In this document: positions 35,743 to 45,379 of the stretch, piece after piece
Layout of the letters: each line of letters starts with the position of its first letter
Position numbering within the stretch: the first letter of the stretch is position 1
Assembly: GCA_016702705.1 (NCBI GenBank)
Contig: JADJDM010000001.1
Location: forward strand, 558,001 to 622,000
DNA: 64,000 bases
Direction of reading: 5' to 3'
From: Bacteroidota bacterium
Lineage (GTDB): Bacteria; Bacteroidota; Bacteroidia; B-17B0; Aurantibacillaceae
Position numbers and translations under genes: made by a program
The notes under the pieces: generated by a model
What the model saw: only the letters and a program-made list of their open reading frames with translations
Databases searched by the model: none
Told to the model about the DNA's origin: nothing

Positions 35743-37949
35743 TTACTTGAAAACGATGTAGTCTCTTAACAACTGAAGGTTTTCGTTGAATTGTGTGATG
35801 TTTTTGTTGAAGAAATCAACCATAATTAATTCTTCTAAGGTGTAACGTTTACCATCAATAAAACCAACAATCCAAGCATCTTTTTGACCTTTTCCAATTG
35901 CCTTTTGTCTTAGCTTTTCAGCTTCTGTAATAGTACTAAACTTTCCTTGGGTGAATCTAGTTATTCCATCAGGGTATGGAACTTCTTCAGGTATCCCAAA
36001 ACTAGCTAAGTGATCCCACTTATAATTTTCAGGCTTTCTGTAAGCACCTATTTGTACTTTAAACTGAATTTTGCTGCAAGAAACTTTATCTCCAATTGCT
36101 AATAACATTTTATACACCTCAGGGTTATTTAAACTTTTGTTTTTTAACGCTGAGAAATCTAACGATTTAAAAGCGGCGCACATATCAACTGTTTCTATTG
36201 GTGTAGTAGTTGTGGGTTTTGTTGTGTCTTTATTGGCAATTGTTTCAATTACTTTTAATGAATCAACAATTTTATTATAGGATGCTACACTTGTAACCGT
36301 ATCAAGCATGTTAGTAAGAATGTCATTTAATTTTTTAACATCTTGAATGTGTGGGTCAACATAACCATCTTTAACTAAATGAAAGTCTTTACGAATTTCA
36401 ACAAACTTGCTTAAACGAGCAATATCAAAATCTTCTTGATAATCAGCAAAGGTTTCAGCTTTAATTTTAAAAGTATAATTTTCTCCAGGACTTAAAGCAA
36501 CTAAGTATTTACCAGTTTTTTTGTTGGAATGGAAAGGCCCAATAACTTCACCTGAACTCTTTTTAACGATTTCAACAGTGGCTTCCATTGGAACATCATT
36601 TCCATATATATTACCTATAACCATTGCTAAAACGGGTTTTTCTCCAACGATTCCGGGAGTAACAGTATATATATCTTGATGTCCACCACTTAATTTGCTA
36701 TTTCTGTCTGAAGAAAAATAACCTCTATCTCCTTTTGCAGTGATAACATAATAACGATCATCATCAGTAGTATTAAGAGGATAACCCATATTCGTTGGCT
36801 CTATCCATTTACCATCTTTTTTTATTGTGTACATAATATCAAAACCGCCAATACTTTTGTGTCCTTGAGAACTAAAGAATAGAGTGATTCCATCAGGGTG
36901 AATAAATGGATCGTCATCATTGTATTTGGTATTAATAATTGGGCCTAAATTTTCTGCAGCGCCCCAATTACCATCAGCTGTTTTTCTTGAGACATATAAA
37001 TCTTTTTTACCAAAACCACCTGGCCTTTCACTGGCAAAATAGAGACGTTTTCCATCTGCAGTGATTGAGCAACTTCCTTCCCAATATTTAGTATTGATAT
37101 TGCCATTTAATGGTTTTGGTTTACTCCAAGCTTCTCCTTCTAAATTACAAACATAAATGTCGCCTCCGTTCTTTTCGTCGCTATAAAATATGTATAGTTC
37201 TTGTCCATCTGGCGACAAAGCTATTGAAGCATCATTATGATTTGTATTTATGTTCTCTCCGATGCTTTCTGGCTCACCCCAAACACTATCATTAGCTTTT
37301 CGTGAAATATAAATATCTTCGTAAAACACACCATGTTCGTCTTTTTTAAATTTCTCGTTTTGCAAACCACCAATACTTTTCGAACCTTTATATGTATAAA
37401 TTATCATCGATTCATCTGCGGAAATTGCAGGTACATATTCGTTATCAACAGTATTTAATGGGGCACCTAAATTTTTTATATCAGCCTCAACCATTGTTTT
37501 TGTAAGGTTAATACCGAATTGTGAATTAGTTTTATATTGAGTTGCTTCGTCAATGTATTGATCATCAACTGGGCCGCTTGCTAAGTAATCGTCAAAATAT
37601 TTTATTGCCTCTGTAAATTGGTAATTATGATGAAATGCTCTTCCTAAAAAGTATAACACAATTTTATCTTCTGGACTTTCTTTTAATACTTCTTGAAATA
37701 TCTGGATGGTTTCTTCTTTTTTATCTGCAATTCTTAATGCACAAACACCTTTTCTAAATTTAAAAAACGGGTTAGAATTATCGATTTTGATAATTTTATC
37801 ATAGGTCTCGTAAGCCCTATCCCAATCCTCGTCTTCCATATATATTTCAGCATCTTCAGCCAAACGGGAAATCTTCTCGTTTTTCGGTTGCGCCTTAATT
37901 GCACCTACTAATAGGAACAGAAAAAGACTATATAAATTCGTTTTAGCAT
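35743..37949 (-). CDS. Exported TPR-PD40-SPOR protein (frameshift near the N terminus)
   Basis: The readable frame gives 706 residues from 37863, but that start lies after a lost signal peptide. From the ATG at 37949 one reads MLKRIYIVFF, and adding one A on the + strand to the run at 37921-37925 continues as LFLLVGAIKAQPKNEKISRL into the main frame. Domains: TPR repeats (about 1-115), six or so PD40/WD40-like propeller blades ('SPDGQELYIFYSDE', 'TADGKRLYFASERPGGFGKKDLYV', 'HPDGITLFFSSQGHKSIGGFDI'), a carboxypeptidase-like module (EATVEIVKKSSGEVIGPF) and a C-terminal SPOR-like domain (KFQVQ-type VQIGAYRKP...GKGQKDAWIVGFIDGKR). PorE/OmpA-like proteins of T9SS share this layout except for the OmpA end. 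Probable envelope scaffold. Confidence 0.8.
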
Positions 37950-38112
37950 GGGAGTATTTTGATAAGCTAAGATGCGAACATTAACAGCGCTATATAAAGC
38001 ATGGAATATTAACTTTTTTACATGCCCTTGTTAATAACCTAAGCAAAAGTAGAAGCGAAGGCCTTGTAAGCCAATGATAATGCACTAATTCAAGGAGTGT
38101 TAAAAAAGAGAA

Positions 38113-39495
38113 TTAACTAAAAATTGCAGAAAACACTTCTTCAATTTTATAAACGCTAACTATTTCAATAGTTGATTTACGTTTTTCTAATCCTTTAAGG
38201 TTATAACCAGAAATAAATATTTTAGCAAAGCCTAATTTTTCTGCCTCTGCAATACGTTGATCTATTTTACTTACAGGCCTTATTTCTCCAGTTAAACCAA
38301 CCTCTCCAGCGAAACAATAATTTTGCGGGATGTTCATGTCTTCATTAGATGATAAAATTGCACACACCAATGCAAGGTCAACTCCAGGGTCTTCAATTTT
38401 AATTCCACCAGCAATGTTTAAGAAAACATCTTTTACACCTAATCTAAAACCACAACGTTTTTCGAGTACTGCAAGTAACATCGACAATCTGCGTAAATCA
38501 AATCCTGTTGAAGAACGCTGAGGAGTGCCATAAGCAGCACTACTTACCAAAGCTTGTGTTTCAATAAGTAAAGGGCGATTACCTTCCAAGCTTGCTGCAA
38601 TAGCAACGCCACTAGTTGGATTATCTCTATTGGTAATTAATATTTCGGAAGGATTGGTTACTTCTTTTAAACCTTCACCTTGCATTTCATAAATTCCTAA
38701 TTCGTTGGTGCTACCAAAACGATTTTTTGTTGTACGCAATAAACGATATACATGATTTCTATCTCCTTCAAATTGCAAAACCGTATCAACCATGTGCTCC
38801 AATACTTTTGGTCCTGCTAAACTACCTTCTTTGGTAATGTGGCCAATCATAAAAACAGGTGTATTGGTTTCTTTTGCGAAACGTAAAAACTCCGCAGCGC
38901 ATTCTCTTACCTGACTAACACTTCCCGGACTGCTTTCGATATAACTAGTGTGAAGTGTTTGTATCGAATCTATAATTACAAGCTGTGGTTGAATTTCATT
39001 TATTTGATGAAAGATATTTTGAGTGTTGGTTTCTTGAAGAATGAAACAATTATCAGTGGTAACACCAATTCTATCGGCGCGCATTTTTATTTGTTGCTCG
39101 CTTTCTTCACCACTTACATAAAGTACTTTTAAATTTTTTAGTCGTAAAGCCAATTGAAGCATTAATGTTGACTTACCAATACCAGGTTCGCCTCCAAATA
39201 ACACCATACTTCCTGGAACAATACCACCACCTAGTACTCTAGTTAATTCCTTTCCTGGGACAGCAATGCGAGGATATTCGGCAGTTCCAATCTCCTGTAA
39301 CAAAACAGGCTTATTGGTTTCACCCTTGGCATTTTTATTTCCGGTAAATAATTGTAGTCGATTGTTTTTAGTGTCTTTTTGTACAATTTCTTCTACAAAG
39401 GTGTTCCACTCGTTACAACTAGGACATTTACCAACCCATTTGGACGATTGTGTACCGCAATTTTGACAATAAAATGTTGTTTTTGTTTTCGACAT
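38113..39495 (-). CDS. radA: DNA repair protein RadA
   Basis: 460 residues. N-terminal zinc finger YCQNCGTQSSKWVGKCPSCNEW, RecA-like core with Walker A GGEPGIGKSTLMLQLA, the RadA signature KNRFGSTNELGIYEMQGEGL and a C-terminal Lon-protease-like domain (LAGEVGLTGEIRPV). It processes recombination intermediates and drives branch migration. Complete and of usual length. A 249-base gap to the PD40 gene holds only its frameshifted N terminus and an AT-rich stretch. Confidence 0.97.
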   Translation of the reverse strand: MSKTKTTFYCQNCGTQSSKWVGKCPSCNEWNTFVEEIVQKDTKNNRLQLFTGNKNAKGETNKPVLLQEIGTAEYPRIAVPGKELTRVLGGGIVPGSMVLFGGEPGIGKSTLMLQLALRLKNLKVLYVSGEESEQQIKMRADRIGVTTDNCFILQETNTQNIFHQINEIQPQLVIIDSIQTLHTSYIESSPGSVSQVRECAAEFLRFAKETNTPVFMIGHITKEGSLAGPKVLEHMVDTVLQFEGDRNHVYRLLRTTKNRFGSTNELGIYEMQGEGLKEVTNPSEILITNRDNPTSGVAIAASLEGNRPLLIETQALVSSAAYGTPQRSSTGFDLRRLSMLLAVLEKRCGFRLGVKDVFLNIAGGIKIEDPGVDLALVCAILSSNEDMNIPQNYCFAGEVGLTGEIRPVSKIDQRIAEAEKLGFAKIFISGYNLKGLEKRKSTIEIVSVYKIEEVFSAIFS

Positions 39496-39500
39496 TAGAG

Positions 39501-39508
39501 CAAAGATA
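39501..39508 (-). promoter_or_regulatory. -7 element upstream of radA
   Basis: TATCTTTG on the minus strand, 5 bases before the radA ATG, fits TAnnTTTG and would give a nearly leaderless message. Confidence 0.3.
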
Positions 39509-39590
39509 AGTCTAATTTGTAATGGATTGTAAATAGATTAAAAAAGTAGCAAAGCATAAATTGTCTCCGCAGAAATCATAAAATATTGTT

Positions 39591-39598
39591 TACTTTTG
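39591..39598 (+). promoter_or_regulatory. -7 element upstream of purN
   Basis: TACTTTTG matches TAnnTTTG and ends 3 bases before the purN ATG, so the message would be nearly leaderless. Confidence 0.3.
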
Positions 39599-39601
39599 TG
39601 T

Positions 39602-40174
39602 ATGATAAATATTGCCATTTTTGCTTCGGGAAGCGGTTCAAACGCTGAGAATTTGTTTAACTACTATGCAAATTCAACCAATGTAAAAATTAAGCTCGTT
39701 ATTACGAATAACGAAAATGCTGGGATTGTTGAAAGAGCAAACCGTTACCGCAAAAACATTCAAATCATTTCTAAAACAGCTCTAACTAATTATACCGAGC
39801 AATTAATCGATTTTTTGCAAACAGAGAAAGTAGATTTAATTGTACTTGCTGGCTTTTTATTAAAAGTGCCAGAAGCCTTGGTAAAAGCCTTTCCTAACCG
39901 CATTATTAATCTTCACCCTGCTTTGCTTCCGAAATTTGGCGGTAAAGGAATGTACGGGGCAAATGTTCACAAAGCTGTAATTGACGCGCAAGAAAAAGAA
40001 AGTGGAATCACTATCCATTTCGTAAACGAAGAATACGACAAAGGCGAAATTATTTTGCAAGCTAAATGTGAAGTAAACACAAATGACACTATTGAAAGCC
40101 TTGCAGAGAAAATTCACCAATTAGAATACGAATTCTTGCCAAAGGCTGTTGATAAGGTGATTGCAGGTTTGTAA
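39602..40174 (+). CDS. purN: Phosphoribosylglycinamide formyltransferase
   Basis: 190 residues from the ATG at 39602 (an in-frame TTG two codons earlier is less likely). Folate-dependent GART fold: IAIFASGSGSNAENL at the phosphate loop, the catalytic stretch NLHPALLPKFGGKGMYG with the His, and the Asp of the family in VNEEYDKGEII. It transfers a formyl group to GAR in purine synthesis. Complete. It is followed by the decayed IS110 copy. Confidence 0.95.
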   Translation: MINIAIFASGSGSNAENLFNYYANSTNVKIKLVITNNENAGIVERANRYRKNIQIISKTALTNYTEQLIDFLQTEKVDLIVLAGFLLKVPEALVKAFPNRIINLHPALLPKFGGKGMYGANVHKAVIDAQEKESGITIHFVNEEYDKGEIILQAKCEVNTNDTIESLAEKIHQLEYEFLPKAVDKVIAGL

Positions 40175-40224
40175 TAATTAAACTAAAGATCTAAATCAAT
40201 ACCTTTCCATTGTCACTTCGATTT

Positions 40225-40945
40225 CTATGACAAATGCAAATTAATTTCATACATTTTTTTATTGTTAATTGTTGAACATATTCTTGCGACCAATTTATTT
40301 CGAATAGCATTTAATACAAGCATTTTATTTTTACCCTCACTTACTTTTCGCTGGTAATAGGTTTGTAGTTCACCTTTTAGTTGAATGACCCTAGCAGATA
40401 AGTGACTTTTTAATGTTTTATCAGCCATAAATGATACTCTTGGCCTTTTATAGATTGAGGTTCCGATTTAAACTCAAAGTAATCACAAGCCATTTTCTTG
40501 GATTGTTTATTGATTTAAACTCATTTGTTTAACTAACATCGTCAGCTAATACTTTCTCCTTGTACGCTCGTTATAAATTGGTATTGTTGCTTTAGATCTT
40601 CATCGTTTGCAATTTAGTTCTTTTAGCTGCGCTTCAACTGCAATAATCTTATTTTATGTTAACTTCGGGCGCCCCTTAGGGCCCATTGGACAAATTTTTC
40701 TTCGTCTCAACTAATCTGTTTCGTTGCGCCAACAGACTTGCAACTTGTATCTTTCCGGGGAATTAAGGGTTTTTTAAGTTTTTTTTTTGGGGAGAGAAAC
40801 TTGCATCAATTGAGTCTGTTTTGCCCCGCACAAGTCCCATGCTGTTTTTAATGCATGGATTTACAACAAATAAACCATTTCTTCCTTCAAAGCTTCTAAA
40901 CATGGCCAGTAGTAGCCTGTGTTTTCCATACAAAAAACAATCCAA
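40225..40945 (-). pseudogene. Decayed IS110-family transposase with multiple frameshifts
   Basis: Read on the minus strand from 40945, scattered frames give IS110 blocks in the right order: FCMENTGYYWPCLEALK, GLFVVNPCIKNSMGLVRGKT then DSIDA (DEDD catalytic region), LAQRNRLVETKKNLSN, IANDEDLKQQYQFITSVQG, TNEFKSINNPRKMAC, and the intact tail ADKTLKSHLSARVIQLKGEL then YYQRKVSEGKNKMLVLNAIRNKL. At least five shifts or stops separate them, and the first 60 or so residues are missing, replaced by T runs. IS110 elements have no long terminal inverted repeats, so ends cannot be placed. Decay or poor sequence are both possible. Confidence 0.8.
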
Positions 40946-40949
40946 ACCC

Positions 40950-41591
<642 letters not shown>

Positions 41592-43538
41592 GATTTAGTA
41601 AAGGTTTATATTTATCCAGGAAGCAAACGCAAAAAAGAAGGTGAAGTAAAAGAAGTAATAAAACGTAATCGTACCCATTTTGTTGGAACCATTCAAGTAA
41701 CTCCTAAAACATGTTTTGTTGTTGCTGATAGTAATAAAATTCATGTTGACTTTTATATCCCTGTTGAGAAAACAAAAAGTGCACAAAACGGACAAAAAGT
41801 ATTAGTTAAATTATTAAACTGGGATGCAGGTAAAACTAGCCCTACTGGCGAAGTAACTGAAATTTTTGGTTTCCCTGGTGAGCATACTACAGAGATAAAT
41901 GCAATTATGGCTGAATATGGCTTGCCTCCTGAGTTTCCGAAGGAGGTTGAAAAAGCAGCAAAACAAATTAATACAGAGATTACCGAAACAGAAGTTGCAC
42001 GCAGAAGAGATTTTAGAAAAATTACCACCTTCACTATTGACCCGCATGATGCAAAAGATTTTGATGATGCATTGTCTTTCTTAAAATTAGAAAATGGCAA
42101 TTATGAAATTGGTGTTCATATTGCAGATGTTACGCATTATTTAAAACCAGATACTATTCTTGATAAAGAAGCTGTAAATCGCGCTACCTCTGTGTATCTT
42201 GTAGATAGAGTAATTCCGATGTTACCTGAAGTGTTGAGTAACTTTGTTTGTTCATTACGTCCTAACGAAGAAAAATATTGTTTTAGTGCAGTATTTGAAA
42301 TGGATGAGAATGCTAAGATTGTAAAAGACTGGTATGGTAAAACAATTATTTATTCCGACAGAAGATTTGCTTACGAAGAAGTACAAAAAATAATTGAAAC
42401 AAAAGAAGGGGATTTTAAAGAGGAGATTTTAATATTAGATAGATTAGCTAAAAAACTTCGTGCAGAGCGTACACGTAAAGGTTCGATTTTCTTTGATAAG
42501 GAAGAAGTGAAATTTAACTTGGATGATGAAGGAAAACCATTAGGTGTATACTTTAAAGTACAGCAAGATGCGCATAAATTAATTGAAGACTTTATGTTGC
42601 TTGCAAATCGTAAAGTTGCTGAATTACTTGGAAAACCTAAGGAAGAGAAGCGGGGCAAAAAAGAAGAAGGTAAACCAATGGTGTATCGTATACATGATGT
42701 GCCTAATGAAGATAAATTGAATTCGCTTTCTCAATTTGTAAATAAGTTTGGTTACAATGTAAGTTTAAAAGATAAAAAGTCAACCGTTGATTCAATCAAT
42801 AAATTATTGATTGATGTAAAAGGAAAAAAAGAAGGCAGCATGATTGAGCTTCTTACATTACGTTCGATGCCAAAAGCTATTTACACCATTAACAATGCAG
42901 GTCATTATGGTTTAGGTTTTGAATTTTATACGCATTTTACTTCACCTATCCGTCGTTACCCTGATGTAATGGTACATCGTTTATTACAAGCGCATTTAAC
43001 AGGGACAACGTATTCGGATAAAAACGAATTAGAGATGTTGTGTAAGCACTCATCCGACATGGAGCGTATGGCAGCAGAGGCTGAGCGCGCATCTATTAAA
43101 TTCAAACAAGTTGAGTTTATGTCGGATAAAGTAGGGCAGTCATTTAGAGGAACTATTACGGGCGTTACCGAGTGGGGAATTTATGTGGAGATAAACGAAA
43201 ACAAATGCGAAGGAATGATTCGTATGCGTGATATGCGCGATGATAATTATTATTTTGAAGCAGAGAGTTATCGTTACGTTGGCCGCAACAAAGGAATTAT
43301 TTATGCTTTAGGTGATACAGTTTGGGTTGAGGTTAAGAAAGCAGATGTTATTCGTAAACAATTAGATTACGCTTTTGTAAGCGATCCTGAGAGTGGAGAA
43401 AAAACAAGGTCGGATGTTGGAGACGCTACTTCATACCGCAGCTCGGGCCCACGCCCACAAAGAAGAGACGAAAAGAAGCAAGAAAAGAAATCGGATAAAA
43501 AATGGCCATCGGGGAAGGCTAAGAAAAAGAAACGTTAG
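41592..43538 (+). CDS. rnr: Ribonuclease R, 5' end missing or damaged
   Basis: The frame is coherent from 41592 (DLVKVYIYPGSKRKKEGEVK), the position of the family's GDxVxV motif in the first cold-shock domain; the ATG at 41907 is internal. About 648 residues remain. The RNB catalytic domain holds IDPHDAKDFDDAL with its metal-binding Asp cluster, RAFE-type YEEVQKI, and HFTSPIRRYPDVMVHRLL. An S1 domain follows (FRGTITGVTEWGIYVEINEN) and a basic tail rich in Lys (GKAKKKKR). It is a 3'-5' exoribonuclease for structured RNA. The roughly 80-150 residue N-terminal helix-turn-helix/cold-shock part cannot be found upstream, because that sequence is degenerate. Confidence 0.9.
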   Translation, partial: DLVKVYIYPGSKRKKEGEVKEVIKRNRTHFVGTIQVTPKTCFVVADSNKIHVDFYIPVEKTKSAQNGQKVLVKLLNWDAGKTSPTGEVTEIFGFPGEHTTEINAIMAEYGLPPEFPKEVEKAAKQINTEITETEVARRRDFRKITTFTIDPHDAKDFDDALSFLKLENGNYEIGVHIADVTHYLKPDTILDKEAVNRATSVYLVDRVIPMLPEVLSNFVCSLRPNEEKYCFSAVFEMDENAKIVKDWYGKTIIYSDRRFAYEEVQKIIETKEGDFKEEILILDRLAKKLRAERTRKGSIFFDKEEVKFNLDDEGKPLGVYFKVQQDAHKLIEDFMLLANRKVAELLGKPKEEKRGKKEEGKPMVYRIHDVPNEDKLNSLSQFVNKFGYNVSLKDKKSTVDSINKLLIDVKGKKEGSMIELLTLRSMPKAIYTINNAGHYGLGFEFYTHFTSPIRRYPDVMVHRLLQAHLTGTTYSDKNELEMLCKHSSDMERMAAEAERASIKFKQVEFMSDKVGQSFRGTITGVTEWGIYVEINENKCEGMIRMRDMRDDNYYFEAESYRYVGRNKGIIYALGDTVWVEVKKADVIRKQLDYAFVSDPESGEKTRSDVGDATSYRSSGPRPQRRDEKKQEKKSDKKWPSGKAKKKKR

Positions 43539-43625
43539 GTCTCGATACTTTTTTTGTTGGCTGTTGTGATTTGTCTGCTAAAGTATAATTCTCCGGCCAA
43601 CAAAAAACACTCGACCTGACTAACG
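43533..43625 (+). terminator. Extended hairpin after rnr
   Basis: TTTTTTGTTGGC (43550-43561) pairs perfectly with GCCAACAAAAAA (43596-43607). An outer imperfect layer joins CGTTAG at the rnr stop to CTAACG at 43620-43625. The T run is on the wrong side for a classic rnr terminator, so it may be a transcript-end stabiliser or a repeat. The rest of the gap to 43783 holds nothing clear. Confidence 0.5.
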
Positions 43626-43782
43626 TTTTTGGCTGACACATTTTTCTTGATAAAAGAAGTGTTATAAAATTAACAACTAATAAAAAATATTCTATCTAAT
43701 ACTTTATTTAATTAGTTGGTTTTTTCAACCGAAACTCTTTAGAGAGATAAAAATTATTTCCTAATTTTAAAGAAAGAAAATT

Positions 43783-44034
43783 ATGACAGAAGCACCTATT
43801 ATGGGAAGAATTTGTTTGTTTCCTTATGACTTTGAATTAAGAGGTTGGAATTATTGTGATGGCAAATTATTAGCAGTTTCACAAAACCCTGCACTAGCAA
43901 CTTTATTAGGAACTAAGTTTGGTGGCGATGGAATTGCAAATTTTCAACTACCAAACTTAAATGATAATCCTAATCTTCCGTACGGAATGAAATATCAAAT
44001 TTGTATACATGGAGCATTTCCTTCGAGGGAATAG
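43783..44034 (+). CDS. Single-domain phage-tail Collar protein
   Basis: 83 residues consisting of one tail-collar domain: MGRICLFPYDFELRGWNYCD then GKLLAVSQNPALATLLGTKF and GGDGIANFQLPNL, the usual 'G...F.g.w..CdG..l......LfsllG..yGgdG..tF.LPdL' pattern of microcystin-dependent and tail fibre proteins. Normally the domain tops a longer fibre or occurs in tandem microcystin-dependent-like genes; here it stands alone without other phage genes. No signal peptide. Its role is unknown; it is possibly a relic or part of a contractile injection system encoded elsewhere. Confidence 0.8.
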   Translation: MTEAPIMGRICLFPYDFELRGWNYCDGKLLAVSQNPALATLLGTKFGGDGIANFQLPNLNDNPNLPYGMKYQICIHGAFPSRE

Positions 44035-44038
44035 AATT

Positions 44039-45313
44039 CTAAGTCTTCTGCTTCTTTTTCTTCGCTGCAGGAAATAAAATATTGTTTAAAATCAAACGAT
44101 AGCCAGCAGAGTTTGGGTGTAGGCTTAAATCGGTTGGTGGGTCTTCTACTCTGTGTTCGTAATCTTCGGGGTCGTGGCCTCCGTAAAAGGTCCAAGTGCC
44201 TTTGCCGTATTCGCCATGTATGTAACGTGCTTCGTTGGCAGCTTTGTTTTCGCCCATTACTAAAACATTTTTTTTAATGTATGTTTTTTCAAAAGCAACT
44301 GTTTGTCCCCAAAAACCTTTAATCATTTGCTCATGGCTTTGGCATAGCATACTTGGGATTGGATCCCACTTTGCCGAGAATTCGAATAGGGTAAAAAAAT
44401 CGTTTTCCTTAGTTACACCTTGCTTTTGGCGGCGAGAGTTATACGTGTCGATAGTTGAAAATTCGTATTCGTAAGGATTAGTGCTTAAAGTAAAATTATC
44501 GAAAGCAAAGGTTTTTGTGTAATCAATTTTTTTATTCATGTTTTGGTCGGCAGCATCATGGTCGTACATACTCTCGCACACATCCACACCTTCCATTGCA
44601 AGAGCTATGTCGTATGAATCTGTTGCAGAACACATGGCAAATAAAAATCCACCGCCCATTGTAAAATCTCTTATCTTTTTTGCAACACCTAACTTCATCT
44701 CCGAAACCTTTTTAAAACCAAGCTTCGCAGCCATTGCTTCATTATTTTTTACATCTTGAATGTACCAAGCAGTGTTTTTATAACCCGCATAAAATCTTCC
44801 GTATTGTCCCGTAAAATCTTCGTGATGCAAATGCAACCAATCGTACTCTAATAATTTATCGTTTATAATTTCTTCATCGTAAACTACTTCATAAGGAATC
44901 TCAGCATAGGTTAAAACCATTGTTACTGCATCATCCCAAGGCTGTTTTGTTTTTGGAGAATACACCGCAACCTTTGGTGGTTTCTCCAACTTAACTGCGT
45001 CCATGTTCACTTCAGGGTTCGCAATTTCATTTAAGATAGCAGTGCTTTTTGCATCAGCTATAATTTCATAACTCACACCACGTATAGTTAACTCATCTGT
45101 AAAAGCTTTGTTATTATTAAACATAAAGCTACCGCCTCTGTAGTTTAATAGCCAATACACTTCCACATCATGCTTCAAAATCCAATAGGCAATTCCGTAT
45201 GCTTTTAAATGATTTTTTTGGTCTTTATCCATAGGAACAATCACTTGCGAAGCAAAAGAATTGCCTGCAACCAAAACTGCTAATAGAATAAATATGAACC
45301 TTACTTTTAACAT
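44039..45313 (-). CDS. Conserved exported protein (often labelled asparagine synthetase B)
   Basis: 424 residues. The signal peptide (LVAGNSFAS) is incompatible with cytoplasmic asparagine synthesis, and neither an N-terminal glutaminase Cys nor a PP-loop is present. Conserved-looking blocks are MDKDQKNHLKAYGIAYW, VYWLLNYRGGSFMF, the class-I-GATase-like 'YDWLHLHHEDFTGQYGRFY' and 'MGGGFLFAMCSATDSYD', and ARYIHGEYGKGTWTFYGGHD. The GGGFLFAMCSATD segment resembles a nucleophile elbow of glutamine-amidotransferase-like folds, which may explain the label. Convergent with the Collar gene (4 bases between stops). Function unknown. Confidence 0.7.
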   Translation of the reverse strand: MLKVRFIFILLAVLVAGNSFASQVIVPMDKDQKNHLKAYGIAYWILKHDVEVYWLLNYRGGSFMFNNNKAFTDELTIRGVSYEIIADAKSTAILNEIANPEVNMDAVKLEKPPKVAVYSPKTKQPWDDAVTMVLTYAEIPYEVVYDEEIINDKLLEYDWLHLHHEDFTGQYGRFYAGYKNTAWYIQDVKNNEAMAAKLGFKKVSEMKLGVAKKIRDFTMGGGFLFAMCSATDSYDIALAMEGVDVCESMYDHDAADQNMNKKIDYTKTFAFDNFTLSTNPYEYEFSTIDTYNSRRQKQGVTKENDFFTLFEFSAKWDPIPSMLCQSHEQMIKGFWGQTVAFEKTYIKKNVLVMGENKAANEARYIHGEYGKGTWTFYGGHDPEDYEHRVEDPPTDLSLHPNSAGYRLILNNILFPAAKKKKQKT

Positions 45314-45379
45314 AGAATTAATAATTATAAAAGTAAGAAAATATACAGTAACAAGACTTAAAATTTTGTTAATACAGAT

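Noticed and set aside
35743..37949. Assignment of the TPR-PD40 protein as the T9SS component PorE
   Set aside because: TPR, PD40 and the carboxypeptidase-like module fit, but the C terminus looks like SPOR rather than OmpA, and no por genes are nearby.
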